From Mucilaginibacter sp. 44-25 (lineage in GTDB: Bacteria; Bacteroidota; Bacteroidia; Sphingobacteriales; Sphingobacteriaceae), in NCBI GenBank assembly GCA_001898335.1, contig MKTS01000004.1:151913-215912 (forward strand): a stretch of 64,000 nucleotides of DNA. The letters are read 5' to 3'. A program made the position numbers and the translations under genes. A model generated the notes under the pieces. That model did not search any database, was not told the origin of the DNA, and saw only the letters and a list, made by a program, of their open reading frames with translations. This document shows, piece by piece, positions 17,247 through 26,529 of the stretch. Positions within the stretch are counted from its first letter, which is position 1, and the number at the start of each line of letters is the position of its first letter.

Positions 17247-18128
17247 CTAACGGTTACTGTATCTGCTGATCGTTATCCGTTCCAGGTCGGTGCTGTCACC
17301 TTTGAAAACATCAAAGTCGACCGTGTGGGCTATTCCATTTACATGGCTCCTTTCCGAGTGCTGCCAGAACTTCCAATCGGTGCCCTTTTGTAAATTAAGC
17401 TTTGGCTGGTCGTAATGGGCTATCCATAAAGGGTAGCCATCAAAAAAGCCCCGCAGGTAGTCGTTATAAAAACTGATACCTGTATAAATAATCGGCTTAA
17501 CCCCTGTTTTCGACTCCACATGCCGTATAAATTCCTTTAATTCCTTACGCATGGCCGCAGGCAATTTTCCATCAAGCCGTTCAATATCTACCACCGGAGG
17601 CAGGTCGCCATTTTCTATCTCCACATTCTGCAGGAAAAACCGGGCCTGCCACAAACCATTCTTCTTGGGCCTAAAAAAATGGTAAGCCCCGCATTTTATT
17701 CCCACTTTAGCGGCCTCGCGCCAGTTTCTCTTGAAATAGGGATCAACCTTGAGCAGGCCCTCCGTTGCTTTAATATAGGCGAATGAGATACGGACGCTAT
17801 CTTCATGCATATGACGCACCTTTTGCCAGTCGATCTTACCCTGGGCATAAGAAACGTCTATGCCATGTACGCTATAACCCTCAGGTATGCTGATGCCGAA
17901 GCTCTTGTAAATGCGGCCCGAAGCAGGTGTGCCAATGTCCTCTATCCAGCGCCAGGCTGAAGAAAAGGTCTTAAATACATATCCGTAATAGAAAGGAGAA
18001 AAAAGCACGGCAAAGCCAAGCGTAATGAGATACCATCTTAAGTAAGGATACTGGCTTTGGAGTTTCTTTTTACGACCTGTAGGCTTTCTCCTTGCCGTAG
18101 TGGTCGTTTTCTTTTTAGGAACAGGCAC
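17247..18128 (-). CDS. Membrane-anchored GH25 muramidase (lysozyme)
   Basis: 293 residues. A basic Lys/Arg/Thr-rich cytoplasmic N-terminus leads to one transmembrane helix (WYLITLGFAVLFSPFYYGY). The GH25 barrel follows: GIDVSYAQGKIDW, FAYIKATEG, GAYHFFRP and the active-site strand PPVVDIERLDG. It would cleave the glycan backbone of peptidoglycan in the periplasm. Phage endolysins share this fold, but the membrane anchor and the absence of phage genes favour a housekeeping remodelling enzyme. It converges with the CHC2 gene, whose stop is 6 nt away. Confidence 0.9.
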   Translation of the reverse strand: MPVPKKKTTTTARRKPTGRKKKLQSQYPYLRWYLITLGFAVLFSPFYYGYVFKTFSSAWRWIEDIGTPASGRIYKSFGISIPEGYSVHGIDVSYAQGKIDWQKVRHMHEDSVRISFAYIKATEGLLKVDPYFKRNWREAAKVGIKCGAYHFFRPKKNGLWQARFFLQNVEIENGDLPPVVDIERLDGKLPAAMRKELKEFIRHVESKTGVKPIIYTGISFYNDYLRGFFDGYPLWIAHYDQPKLNLQKGTDWKFWQHSERSHVNGIAHTVDFDVFKGDSTDLERITISRYSNR

Positions 18129-18231
18129 AATGCAAATATAATTAGCTACAACTGCAAATCATTGGCTATTAATAAACGAGGGTTACTTTCCTGCTTTCAA
18201 ACAATTATCAGGATATATGATTGATATATAC

Positions 18232-18420
18232 ATGAGCAAGCAACACAAAACCATACCTACTGAGCCGGAAGAAATGCCTGTGCACATAGAAGGGCCGGAA
18301 ATTAAACAACCCACAGACCCTAATATCAGGGAGATACCTACTGAAGCGCCGGACAACCAGCCACCTGAAATTACACCTGATACGCCTAAGCCCGATGAGG
18401 GCGTTGTACACCCGGGTTAG
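18232..18420 (+). CDS. Small proline-rich acidic protein
   Basis: 62 residues from ATG 18232 (MSKQHKTIPTEPEE); an upstream ATG at 18217 would add five. It has no signal peptide or membrane helix and is dominated by Pro, Glu, Asp and Thr, with a PE/PD-rich disordered chain (ITPDTPKPDEGVVHPG). Such proteins recur in Sphingobacteriaceae as uncharacterised small proteins, but this is from memory of similar sequences. It is divergent from the GH25 gene and convergent with uxuA. No function can be assigned. Confidence 0.55.
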   Translation: MSKQHKTIPTEPEEMPVHIEGPEIKQPTDPNIREIPTEAPDNQPPEITPDTPKPDEGVVHPG

Positions 18421-18433
18421 CTAAGATATTCTG

Positions 18434-19621
18434 TTAATAATTAAAGGCTTTTTTAATGCCCAGTTCAAGCCCTCTTAATTCCGCAAGTCCACGCAAACGG
18501 CCTATGGCGGAATAGCCTGGATTGGTTTTCTTCTTGAGATCGTCGAGCATTTTATGCCCATGATCGGGCCTGAAAGGTATTTGGGTATCTTTTCTTCCTG
18601 AAGCAACCCGCTTTTGCTGTTCTTCAAGCAACGCCTTCATTACTTCATACATATCTACATCACCGGCCAGGTGGTCGGCTTCGTAAAAACTGCCCAGATT
18701 ATCTCTTTTAGTACTGCGTAAATGCACAAAATGTATGCGGTGACCAAGGTTTTTTACCATCTCCGGGAGGTTATTACCCGGAATAACGCCAAAGGAACCT
18801 GTACAAAAAGTTAAACCATTACTGTGGCTATCAACAGCATTATAAATATCACATATATCCTGCTCATTGCTTACCACTCGCGGCAAACCCAGTATATCAT
18901 AAGGAGGGTCGTCCGGATGTATGCACATCACCACCCCGGCCTGTTCTGCCGCCGGTATCACCTGCCGCAAAAAATGCGCGAGATTAGCCTTTAAGATAGT
19001 CGCGTCTATATTTTTATAGGAAGCCAGTACCGCTAAAAACTCATCGAGCGTATAGCCTTCTTCGGCACCAGGTAAGCCGGCTATGATATTTGCGGTGAGT
19101 TTTTTTTTGCCTTCAACATTGAGGGAATGGACATATTCTGCCGCAAGCTGCCGGATATGCTCCGGATAATCCTGCTCCGCGTTGGCCCGCCTGAGGATAT
19201 GCATATCAAAAGCGGCAAAATGTACCATATTGAAATGCAGGGCTGTTGAGCCATCAGGCATAGGGTAATCCAGATCGGTCCGCGTCCAATCAAGCACGGG
19301 CATAAAATTATAGCAAACGGTATGTATACCGCACTGGCCCAGGTTGATCAATGTTTGGCGGTAGTTATCAATGTAAAGCTCAAAATTGCTGCTGCGCTTT
19401 TTAATATCTTCGTGCACAGGAACGCTTTCTACCACAGACCATTTTAAACCGGCAGCTTCAATAAGCTGCTTGCGCTGCATGATCTCGTCAACAGGCCAAA
19501 CGGCGCCATTGGCAATATGGTGCAGCGCGGTAACTATGCCGGTAGCCCCTGCCTGCTTAATATCATTTAATGATACCGGGTCAGATGGCCCAAACCAGCG
19601 CCAGGTTTGTTCTAAACTCAT
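18434..19621 (-). CDS. uxuA: Mannonate dehydratase
   Basis: 395 residues from ATG 19621 ([16 protein letters not shown]). The longer ORF adds five unlikely residues. The [12 protein letters not shown] start, [18 protein letters not shown] and [10 protein letters not shown] segments are diagnostic of UxuA. It dehydrates D-mannonate to 2-keto-3-deoxygluconate in hexuronate catabolism using a divalent metal. It is transcribed divergently from mannonate oxidoreductase, KDG kinase and KDPG aldolase, so the shared 212-nt gap probably co-regulates both arms. Confidence 0.93.
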   Translation of the reverse strand: MSLEQTWRWFGPSDPVSLNDIKQAGATGIVTALHHIANGAVWPVDEIMQRKQLIEAAGLKWSVVESVPVHEDIKKRSSNFELYIDNYRQTLINLGQCGIHTVCYNFMPVLDWTRTDLDYPMPDGSTALHFNMVHFAAFDMHILRRANAEQDYPEHIRQLAAEYVHSLNVEGKKKLTANIIAGLPGAEEGYTLDEFLAVLASYKNIDATILKANLAHFLRQVIPAAEQAGVVMCIHPDDPPYDILGLPRVVSNEQDICDIYNAVDSHSNGLTFCTGSFGVIPGNNLPEMVKNLGHRIHFVHLRSTKRDNLGSFYEADHLAGDVDMYEVMKALLEEQQKRVASGRKDTQIPFRPDHGHKMLDDLKKKTNPGYSAIGRLRGLAELRGLELGIKKAFNY

Positions 19622-19645
19622 AAGCGTAAATAACAAAAATAATTT

Positions 19646-19661
19646 AGCATAACCTTATGCT
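19646..19661. promoter_or_regulatory. Palindromic operator candidate in hexuronate intergenic region
   Basis: AGCATAA and TTATGCT form a perfect 7-bp inverted repeat with a 2-nt spacer, 25 nt from the uxuA start. An ACCGGT palindrome follows directly. Such symmetry next to divergent hexuronate genes suggests a repressor site. No regulator gene is in the window, so the binder (GntR or LacI family) is a guess. Confidence 0.35.
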
Positions 19662-19833
19662 ACCGGTTACAAAATAAAAACCGTTGTTTTGACAAGTATT
19701 TAGCGGTATTTCAAATAAATAGTGCAAAACATGCATAATTTATTACTTTTTCAACTTGCATTGTATTACATTGCCAAGCATTTAAACCATTATCGACCTA
19801 AAATTTAACTGCAAAATATAATAAACACTCCTC

Positions 19834-20649
19834 ATGAACAACTCATTTTCGCTTGAAGGGAAAGTTATCATAGTTACCGGTGGCACCGGCATTTTAGGCA
19901 ACGCGTTTATTAACGGCATTGTTGAAGCAGGCGGTATCGTGGGTATACTTGGCCGCAATAAACAAATAGCAGATGAACGCGCTGAGGCCATCAATGCAAA
20001 AGGCGGTAAAGCCATTGCCTTGATTGCCGACGCTCTTGACGAAGCGGCACTTTTACAAGCTAAAACCCATATCTTAGATAAATATGGCCGTATTGATGGC
20101 CTGGTGAACGGTGCCGGCGGCAATATGCCCGCGGGTGTTATACAGCCTGATGAGGATATTTTTAAGATCAATATCGACGGCATGAAAAAGGTATTGGATG
20201 TAAACCTTTGGGGAACTATCCTGCCTACACAGGTATTTGGCGAAGCCATAGCGCAAACCGGCAAAGGAAGCATCGTTAACATATCATCCATGAACTCTAA
20301 ACAGGCCGTTACCAAAGTATTAGGCTATAACATGGGCAAGGCCGCCGTTGATTGTTATACCGAATGGTTCGCGGTTGAGCTGGCTAACCGTTATGGCGAT
20401 GCCATCCGTATGAATGCACTTGCTCCGGGCTTTTTCCTTACCGAGCAAAACCGCAATTTGTTGACCACACCTGATGGTGGTTACACCAGTCGCGGAGAGT
20501 CTGTGATTCGTAAAACACCATTTAAACGCTTTGGGCACCCTGACGAATTGATCGGCGCACTGGTATGGCTACTTAGCGATGCCTCGGCATTTGTAACCGG
20601 CTCCATGATATGCGTTGATGGTGGCTTTTCTATATTCAGCGGGGTTTAA
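19834..20649 (+). CDS. D-mannonate oxidoreductase, SDR type (fructuronate reductase)
   Basis: 271 residues of the classical SDR fold. The cofactor motif is TGGTGILGNAF, followed by NGAGGN. The usual catalytic Ser is in VNISSMNSK, with Y-x3-K in YNMGKAA. Bacteroidota commonly use an SDR rather than the long-chain UxuB to interconvert D-fructuronate and D-mannonate. Its position, divergent from uxuA and upstream of KDG kinase and aldolase, makes this role very likely. A gluconate 5-dehydrogenase-like activity is the alternative. Confidence 0.85.
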   Translation: MNNSFSLEGKVIIVTGGTGILGNAFINGIVEAGGIVGILGRNKQIADERAEAINAKGGKAIALIADALDEAALLQAKTHILDKYGRIDGLVNGAGGNMPAGVIQPDEDIFKINIDGMKKVLDVNLWGTILPTQVFGEAIAQTGKGSIVNISSMNSKQAVTKVLGYNMGKAAVDCYTEWFAVELANRYGDAIRMNALAPGFFLTEQNRNLLTTPDGGYTSRGESVIRKTPFKRFGHPDELIGALVWLLSDASAFVTGSMICVDGGFSIFSGV

Positions 20650-20663
20650 TTACATTAGCAGTT

Positions 20664-21683
20664 ATGGTAGGCAAGGTTTTAACGTTTGGTGAATTATTGC
20701 TTAGGTTTTGCCCCGATGCGGATAGCCATTGGCTAAATAATAATGCCATGCCGTTCCACGTTGGCGGCGCCGAACTCAACGTAGCTACCGCACTGGCCAA
20801 TTGGAAAGTACCGGTAAAATATTTTACCGCACTGCCCGACAACGGCCTCACCGAACAGTTGATCAATTATCTGTATAAAAGAAATATCGACATATCGGCT
20901 ATTGTAAAAAGCGACGGCCGTTTGGGAACTTTCTATTTAACAAAGGGTAAAGACATGAAGCACGATACCGTAATATACGACCGTGCAGAATCGTCATTTG
21001 CCAAATTAAAAACCGGCACCGTTAATTGGGACGAGGTTTTGCATGATATAAGCTGGTTTCATTTCAGCGCTATTTGCCCGGCATTAAGCCCGGAGGCTGC
21101 CGATATTTGCGAAGAAGTGCTTAAAGCTGCATCTGATAGAGCCATATTTATTTCCGTTGATCTGAACTACCGCGCAAAACTTTGGCAATATGGCAAACAA
21201 CCTGTTGAGGTGATGCCGCAGCTCGCTAAATATTGTGATCTTATCATGGGTAACATCTGGGCAGCGGAGAAATTATTGGGTATTGCCGTTTTGGGCGATA
21301 TTCATGAATCCGGACAGAAAAGTATTTATCTTAAAGAGGCCCAACGCTCATCACAAGACATTAAAAAGGCATTTCCAAAATGTAAAGTGGTAGCCAACAC
21401 CTTCCGGTTTGATGCGCAGGACGGCATTGATTATTACACAACGATATATGCGAACGATGAGTTTCATCACTCTGCTGAGTACCACGCCGGTAATGTAGTG
21501 GATAAAGTTGGCAGCGGCGATTGCTTTATGGCCGGCCTGATATATGGATTATACAATCAATTATCCTACAAGGAAACTTTAGACTTTGCTACCGCGGCGG
21601 CATTTGCAAAACTTTTTATTGAAGGCGATGCAACAACAAGTAAAGTTGATGATGTTTTAAAAACTATTCGGTATGAAAACTAA
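20664..21683 (+). CDS. kdgK: 2-keto-3-deoxygluconate kinase (PfkB family)
   Basis: 339 residues. The PfkB N-terminal motif (FHVGGAELNVATALANW) and the ATP/anion-hole motif DKVGSGDCFMAGL with catalytic Asp are present. It phosphorylates KDG to KDPG. It starts 14 nt after the SDR gene and overlaps the aldolase gene by 11 nt, fitting its step between UxuA and Eda. About 340 residues is typical for KdgK in this phylum. Confidence 0.88.
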   Translation: MVGKVLTFGELLLRFCPDADSHWLNNNAMPFHVGGAELNVATALANWKVPVKYFTALPDNGLTEQLINYLYKRNIDISAIVKSDGRLGTFYLTKGKDMKHDTVIYDRAESSFAKLKTGTVNWDEVLHDISWFHFSAICPALSPEAADICEEVLKAASDRAIFISVDLNYRAKLWQYGKQPVEVMPQLAKYCDLIMGNIWAAEKLLGIAVLGDIHESGQKSIYLKEAQRSSQDIKKAFPKCKVVANTFRFDAQDGIDYYTTIYANDEFHHSAEYHAGNVVDKVGSGDCFMAGLIYGLYNQLSYKETLDFATAAAFAKLFIEGDATTSKVDDVLKTIRYEN

Positions 21684-22335
21684 ACAGCGAATTACTGATG
21701 CCATAATTGCCCAAGGCATGCTGCCCCTTTTTTACCATGCCGATAAGGAAGTGAGTTTACACGTAACCCGAACGCTTTACAAAGCCGGCATCCGAGTAAT
21801 AGAATACACCAACCGCGGCGAGGCGGCACTCGAAAATTTTAAAGCGTTAAAACAGCTACAGCAAACCGAACTGCCCGACCTGATATTAGGTATAGGCACC
21901 ATTAAAACGCCTCAGGACTTTGATAATTACGCCTTAGCCGGCGCTGATTTTTTTATATCGCCCATAGTGGCAGAAGAAGTAGGCCATTTAGCCGTTACCA
22001 ACAACTATTTATGGATACCGGGATGTATGACACCTACAGAAATTGACAAGGCTGCCAGACATTTTGATGTATCCTTTGTAAAATTATTTCCTGCAAATGT
22101 TTTGGGACCGGGCTTTGTTTCGGCAGTAAAAGATTTGTTCCCGGCTGTTAAGATGATGCCTACAGGCGGTGTAGATATGAGCGCTGAAAACATTAACGCC
22201 TGGTTTAAGGCGGGTGTGGTAGCTGTTGGTATGGGGAGCAAGCTGATCACCTCTGATGTACTGAACGAGAAAAATTATAACCAATTATATACCAATACCC
22301 TGCTCGCTTTAGAACTGGTTAAAGGGGCGCGGTAG
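21673..22335 (+). CDS. eda: KDPG/KHG aldolase
   Basis: 220 residues forming one class I aldolase barrel. The general acid/base Glu lies in RVIEYTNRG, and the Schiff-base Lys is in VKLFPANVLG. GIGTI, ADFFISP and PGCMTPTE, plus the phosphate-binding MPTGGV, complete the active site. It splits KDPG into pyruvate and glyceraldehyde 3-phosphate, the last step of hexuronate breakdown. It overlaps kdgK by 11 nt and is followed 15 nt later by the transporter. Confidence 0.9.
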   Translation: MKTKQRITDAIIAQGMLPLFYHADKEVSLHVTRTLYKAGIRVIEYTNRGEAALENFKALKQLQQTELPDLILGIGTIKTPQDFDNYALAGADFFISPIVAEEVGHLAVTNNYLWIPGCMTPTEIDKAARHFDVSFVKLFPANVLGPGFVSAVKDLFPAVKMMPTGGVDMSAENINAWFKAGVVAVGMGSKLITSDVLNEKNYNQLYTNTLLALELVKGAR

Positions 22336-22350
22336 CGGCAACCTTACATC

Positions 22351-23646
22351 ATGAGCCAAACACAAAGAACCAACTACCGCTGGACGGTAGTTGTGCTGCT
22401 ATTTTTTGCCACCACTATTAATTATCTCGACAGGCAGGTAATAGGCTTGCTTAAACCTACCCTTGAAAAGCAATTCAACTGGTCTGAAAAAGATTTCAGC
22501 GACATCGTAATGGCCTTCCAGGCAGCGTATGCCTTAGGTTTACTGGTGTTTGGCGCATTTATAGATAAGCTGGGCACCAAGCTGGGGTACAGCCTGTCGC
22601 TTATCATCTGGAGCCTTGCTGCAATGGCCCACGCTTTGGTAAAAAGCACGTTTGGTTTTGGCGCCGTGCGGGCAGTTTTAGGAGCTGGTGAAAGCGGCAA
22701 CTTCCCGGCGGCTATTAAATCTGTTGCGGAATGGTTTCCTAAAAAAGAGCGTGCTTTTGCAACCGGGATATTTAATTCGGGAGCCAACATTGGCGCGGTT
22801 GCAGCACCTATACTGGTTCCATGGATATTAGGCATTTACGGCTGGCAAATGGCATTCATCATCACCGGCGCCATAGGGTTTATATGGTTGATATTCTGGT
22901 GGGTCTATTACGAAATACCTTCCCGCCACAAAAAAATTAACAGCGAGGAGTTAGACTATATCAATAGCGATGCTGAAGAAGAAGTAGCCGAAAGCGAACT
23001 GACTACAGAAAGGATTGCCTGGAGCCGCTTATTTACGGTAAAGCAAACATGGGCCCTGGTAGTAGGTAAGTTTTTAACAGACCCTATGTGGTACTTCTTC
23101 CTATTCTGGCTGCCTTCCTATTTTTCAAGCACCTTTAACCTCGACCTTAAAAAGCCTACGCTGCCATTGATACTCATTTACACAGCTACCACTATTGGTA
23201 GTATTGGCGGCGGCTACCTGTCATCGTGGTTTATTAAGCGGGGGATGCCGGTGTTTAAGGCTCGCAAAGCAGCCATGTTTATTTTCGCGTTTTGTGTGGT
23301 GCCTATTTTTACGGCAAGATATGCTACCAATATCTGGCAATCTGTGGCACTCATTGGTTTAGCCGCGGCTGCCCACCAGGCCTGGAGCGCTAACATTTAT
23401 ACAACGGCATCAGATATTTTTCCTAAAAAAGCCGTTAGCTCCATAATAGGTATCGCTGGCATGGCAGGTTCGGTAGGCGGTATTCTGTTCCCCTTCTTTA
23501 TCGGCTGGGTGCTTGATTCGGCTAAGGCAGCGGGTAATGTAACGGCAGGTTATAATATATTGTTTACCATTTGCGCCTGCGCGTATGTGGCAGCCTGGTT
23601 GCTGATGCATTTTCTGATGCCCAAGCGTACGGCTGTAAATTTGTGA
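22351..23646 (+). CDS. MFS hexuronate transporter (ExuT-like, ACS family)
   Basis: 431 residues with about 12 membrane helices. The first loop has NYLDRQVIGLLKPTL, the usual anion:cation symporter (ACS) family signature, and GESGNFPAAIKSVAEWFP is the family's helix 4 motif. Homologues import glucuronate or galacturonate with protons. As the last gene of the operon before a terminator, it would supply the substrate for the preceding enzymes. The exact sugar acid is not certain. Confidence 0.88.
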   Translation: MSQTQRTNYRWTVVVLLFFATTINYLDRQVIGLLKPTLEKQFNWSEKDFSDIVMAFQAAYALGLLVFGAFIDKLGTKLGYSLSLIIWSLAAMAHALVKSTFGFGAVRAVLGAGESGNFPAAIKSVAEWFPKKERAFATGIFNSGANIGAVAAPILVPWILGIYGWQMAFIITGAIGFIWLIFWWVYYEIPSRHKKINSEELDYINSDAEEEVAESELTTERIAWSRLFTVKQTWALVVGKFLTDPMWYFFLFWLPSYFSSTFNLDLKKPTLPLILIYTATTIGSIGGGYLSSWFIKRGMPVFKARKAAMFIFAFCVVPIFTARYATNIWQSVALIGLAAAAHQAWSANIYTTASDIFPKKAVSSIIGIAGMAGSVGGILFPFFIGWVLDSAKAAGNVTAGYNILFTICACAYVAAWLLMHFLMPKRTAVNL

Positions 23647-23682
23647 TCAGTATTGAAACTATTGACTACACGCATGGGTATT

Positions 23683-23718
23683 AAACGATAATGCCCGCTA
23701 ATGCGGGCATTATTGTTT
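23683..23718. terminator. Bidirectional terminator
   Basis: A 16-bp stem (23683-23698 with 23703-23718) has one G-T wobble, a 4-nt loop (TAAT) and the core TGCCCGC/GCGGGCA with A/T-rich flanks. It lies between the convergent hexuronate transporter (ends 23646) and the minus-strand secreted protein (ends 23738). Confidence 0.87.
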
Positions 23719-23737
23719 ACCGTCATATCAAAACCCA

Positions 23738-24181
23738 TTAGAAAGTACTCCAGGTAAGCGAGTTTTTATCAAATAGTATACCATGCGAAAAATCAGGAGC
23801 GGTAGAAGTGCTGCCGTCCGCGCATTTCGCCAGGATGGCTACACGCCCGCCTGTTGCTGAAGACGGAATGGTGAGCGTAAGGCTGTTTGCTGATGTGCTG
23901 CCACTTGGCGGCGGAAGCGATGCACCCGTAGTATTCCAATATCCCCCTATGCCATATGAACTGGCCGAACTCGTGTTCCACTCTATGGTTATTGAATAAG
24001 CTGAAAAAGAGGTAACATGTATGTTGATAACCGCGCCACACGAAGGGAAATTTTGCGGTGCCACAACTGCATTTTTCTTGGTAGTTTTCTTTACCGGCGG
24101 TTTAGTATCAACCGGTGTAAAAGATGGTAACGCGAATAGCAATACAGCTACCAGCGTTGATAACATAAAATTCCTTTTCAT
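23738..24181 (-). CDS. Secreted fibronectin type III-like protein
   Basis: 147 residues. A signal peptide (MKRNFMLSTLVAVLLFALPSF) is followed by a Lys/Pro/Thr linker and a small beta-rich domain. The domain carries hydrophobic alternation like an FnIII fold (SITIEWNTSSASSYGIGG, LTLTIPSSA) and two Cys (PSCG and AKCADG). It probably functions at the cell surface or outside. I recognise no enzymatic motif. It is a single-gene unit between a terminator and a 344-nt intergenic region. Confidence 0.65.
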   Translation of the reverse strand: MKRNFMLSTLVAVLLFALPSFTPVDTKPPVKKTTKKNAVVAPQNFPSCGAVINIHVTSFSAYSITIEWNTSSASSYGIGGYWNTTGASLPPPSGSTSANSLTLTIPSSATGGRVAILAKCADGSTSTAPDFSHGILFDKNSLTWSTF

Positions 24182-24525
24182 AAAATTGGTTTAATTGATT
24201 AAAAATGAGAGCAGTAGAACTTACTTGACGGTAATCAAATAAAGTTATAGAATAAATTTAATTTAAAAAACATTTTTATTGAATTATTTTAATCTTAGAG
24301 AAATATTGTGTAGCCATCACGAATAGATCTGAAAACTCAATGCTCTTTATCGTCGTAGAAATGTTAAAAGATGTGAAATATTCCACATTGGTGTATTTCA
24401 CAATGGTTAGTTGCTATATTTATCTCAACGAAGCGCGAAGTACGATATAATGCGTTTTGTTATTGTTACTGATAGGGATTCCCCTTCGCCCAAAAAACGC
24501 GTTACCTGATCAATTGCAATTAAGT
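24182..24525. other. Intergenic region with an inverted repeat
   Basis: 344 nt, very A/T-rich, between divergent genes. No ORF or RNA is recognisable. The notable element is a perfect 9-bp inverted repeat, TGTGAAATA (24372-24380) and TATTTCACA (24394-24402), separated by 13 nt. It lies about 125 nt before the plus-strand start and could be a protein-binding site (part resembles the TGTGA half-site of CRP-type regulators). Confidence 0.4.
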
Positions 24526-25680
24526 ATGATTAACCGTATACATTTACCGTTTTTTAAAATCTTCTCCGCAGTTGCTTTAACATTTGGCACGCTCAGCGCC
24601 AATGCACAAATGTCTGCATCGCTACCCTACAAGCAAGATGCTGCCGATACATCAGCAATCAATAGTGAGTACATCGAGGAAAAGGATTTTACCTCAGTCA
24701 AGACAAAACCCTCTGTCAGCATTTTTGACAATGTGAGTGAGAATGATCTGCAAAAAAAGGTATCGCTAAGTCTTAATAACTCAGGCGACCGCAAGCAGTT
24801 GATGAATTATCTCAAACAGCTTGAGGTAGGTGATAACGGATCTGCCGGCAACGAAGCCCGCAACAAAACGCTTTTTAAATTTGCCAATCTTTTTGCCCGG
24901 TTAAAGCTTTACCCGCTGGCTATGAAGTGTTTCTTTAAAACCTTACAAAAAAACAAGCAGAAACATAGTAACGAGGAGGTCGCAGTATCAGACAGTATGG
25001 GTATAGATGACAGCCCAAGCCCCGACCTGCCTATCAATACCAAAGATGATTCATTAGCTTACGTTCAGAGTTTACAAGTACGAAGCGAAAAATCCGTTAG
25101 AACCACTTATGAAAATATTTCGGGTACTTTTAATGATGGAAAACAGGCGGTGGCCTACGCATTGCTGTTCCATGTAAAACAGCCTTCTCCGGGTAAAAAG
25201 AAGGTGCATGTATTGGCTTATACCGGGCATACCTATATCACCCTGATCAAATACAATACAGATTCTACCTACGTTTCCTGTTCATTTGGCTTCTACCCTA
25301 AAAAAGATCACATATTTTCTGCTACGCCCTGGTTCCCATCAACTTCGTCGCAATTTAAGAATGATGCCGGCCACAAATGGGACGAGATCATTGGCAAGTT
25401 TATATCCAAGAAAAGCTTTGATAAGATACTCAAGCTTACCAAAGAATATAATGATGTTGATTACCACCTCAGCTATAACAATTGCACCGATTTTTCATTA
25501 CAGGCGGCAGGCATGGCAGGTATTAGCATCAGCAATACGGAAGGTAAGTGGTTTATGGGGCATGGCAACAACCCCGGCGTAACCGGCCAAAGCATTTTGC
25601 AAGGCGGCTACGGCACTACTGATAAACAACCCGTTGCTACCTTGTTTAAAAGTTTAAACACATCTGTGACAGAAAAATAA
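24526..25680 (+). CDS. Secreted protein with permuted papain-like C-terminal domain
   Basis: 384 residues from ATG 24526, which gives a clean signal peptide (MINRIHLPFFKIFSAVALTF ending ANAQ). The longer ORF starts at TTG and spoils the signal. An alpha-helical middle region precedes a C-terminal domain with LAYTGHTYITLIKYN (His) and then YNNCTDFSLQAAGMAG (Cys preceded by Asn-Asn). His before Cys in this order is what a circularly permuted NlpC/P60-like (YiiX/LRAT/DUF4105-like) fold would show. That makes a periplasmic thiol hydrolase or acyltransferase possible. The assignment rests only on these two motifs. Confidence 0.6.
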   Translation: MINRIHLPFFKIFSAVALTFGTLSANAQMSASLPYKQDAADTSAINSEYIEEKDFTSVKTKPSVSIFDNVSENDLQKKVSLSLNNSGDRKQLMNYLKQLEVGDNGSAGNEARNKTLFKFANLFARLKLYPLAMKCFFKTLQKNKQKHSNEEVAVSDSMGIDDSPSPDLPINTKDDSLAYVQSLQVRSEKSVRTTYENISGTFNDGKQAVAYALLFHVKQPSPGKKKVHVLAYTGHTYITLIKYNTDSTYVSCSFGFYPKKDHIFSATPWFPSTSSQFKNDAGHKWDEIIGKFISKKSFDKILKLTKEYNDVDYHLSYNNCTDFSLQAAGMAGISISNTEGKWFMGHGNNPGVTGQSILQGGYGTTDKQPVATLFKSLNTSVTEK

Positions 25681-25683
25681 ATA

Positions 25684-25720
25684 TAAGTCCAAAGTCTTTA
25701 GTCGGAAAGTCTGAAGTTTT
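25684..25720. repeat. Short degenerate heptamer repeats
   Basis: AAGTC or AGTC recurs every 7-8 nt (AAGTCCA, AAGTCTT, AGTCGGA, AAGTCTG, AAGTTTT) just after the papain-like gene. A related CAAAAGT/CAAAAGC series occurs at about 35452-35485 and near 40029. They appear only in gaps between genes. Confidence 0.4.
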
Positions 25721-25758
25721 ACTTACGGCATTGTTAAGGAAGGCCTTGCACTTAATAA

Positions 25759-26514
25759 TTACTGCTTAACACCCGCCGCCCAGAAAATGGCATTGGTGAA
25801 CAATTTGGTGTAAGCCGGATTATCAAACAGCTTAGGCGAATGCCCCATAAAAATGTAAATGTTGCGGGCTTTGTACTTTGGGTTTGTCCATACCACAGGG
25901 TGGTCGCCCATTTTAATAGTACCGTTTGGCTGGTAGGTATGCTCATCAACGCTGGCTAACACTTTTACGTTTGGTCGCGGGCTTTTATCATAAGTATACC
26001 ACTCCTCCTGTTTGATCAGAAATTTGTCGGGAATGCCACGCATCACCGGGTGTTGCCTGTCTTCCACTTTTACTTCGGCAGAGGCAAATGTCGCGATGTA
26101 ATCTTTGAACAGGATATCGCCCATAAAGTGGTAAAACCAATCCCACATCGGGAAGCCGTCAAACTCACCCAGCAGCGTCGCATGGTGAAAGCCTATCCAT
26201 CCACCCCTGCCATTGTTGATGTATTGTTCAAAGGCCTTTACCGCTTTATCTTTCCATCCGTATGGCGGATAGTCTAATTGAATAAAAAGTTGGTATTTGC
26301 TTAGATAAGCAGAATCAATATTATCGGTATTCTGAATATAATCAATTGTAAAGCCTTTGTTTGCAGCAAGCCCGTTCAACCAGGTTTTTGCTCTTTTGGA
26401 ATACTCAACATGATGGCCGCCATTCTCATAAATAGCCAGCACCTTGAAAGGTTTACGCTGCGCAAAGCAGTTAAAACCAACAAAAAGCAAACATGACAAA
26501 AGCAGCGTTCTCAT
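25759..26514 (-). CDS. ThuA-domain secreted protein
   Basis: 251 residues with a signal peptide (MRTLLLSCLLFVGFNCFAQ). The ThuA/GATase-like fold is seen in FKVLAIYENGGHHVEYS, GRGGWIGFHHATLLGE and ARNIYIFMGHSPKLF. ThuA-like proteins (Pfam PF06283) occur widely in Bacteroidota sugar loci and are thought to act in carbohydrate turnover, but the biochemistry is unsettled. It starts 15 nt downstream of the kinase stop at 26530 on the same strand, so it may be co-transcribed with the FHA-kinase pair, without obvious functional link. Confidence 0.82.
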   Translation of the reverse strand: MRTLLLSCLLFVGFNCFAQRKPFKVLAIYENGGHHVEYSKRAKTWLNGLAANKGFTIDYIQNTDNIDSAYLSKYQLFIQLDYPPYGWKDKAVKAFEQYINNGRGGWIGFHHATLLGEFDGFPMWDWFYHFMGDILFKDYIATFASAEVKVEDRQHPVMRGIPDKFLIKQEEWYTYDKSPRPNVKVLASVDEHTYQPNGTIKMGDHPVVWTNPKYKARNIYIFMGHSPKLFDNPAYTKLFTNAIFWAAGVKQ

Positions 26515-26529
26515 TTTTAAGTGAATACG

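Noticed and set aside
17247-18128. Prophage endolysin
   Set aside because: The GH25 protein has an N-terminal membrane anchor, and no holin, tail, integrase or other phage genes are near.
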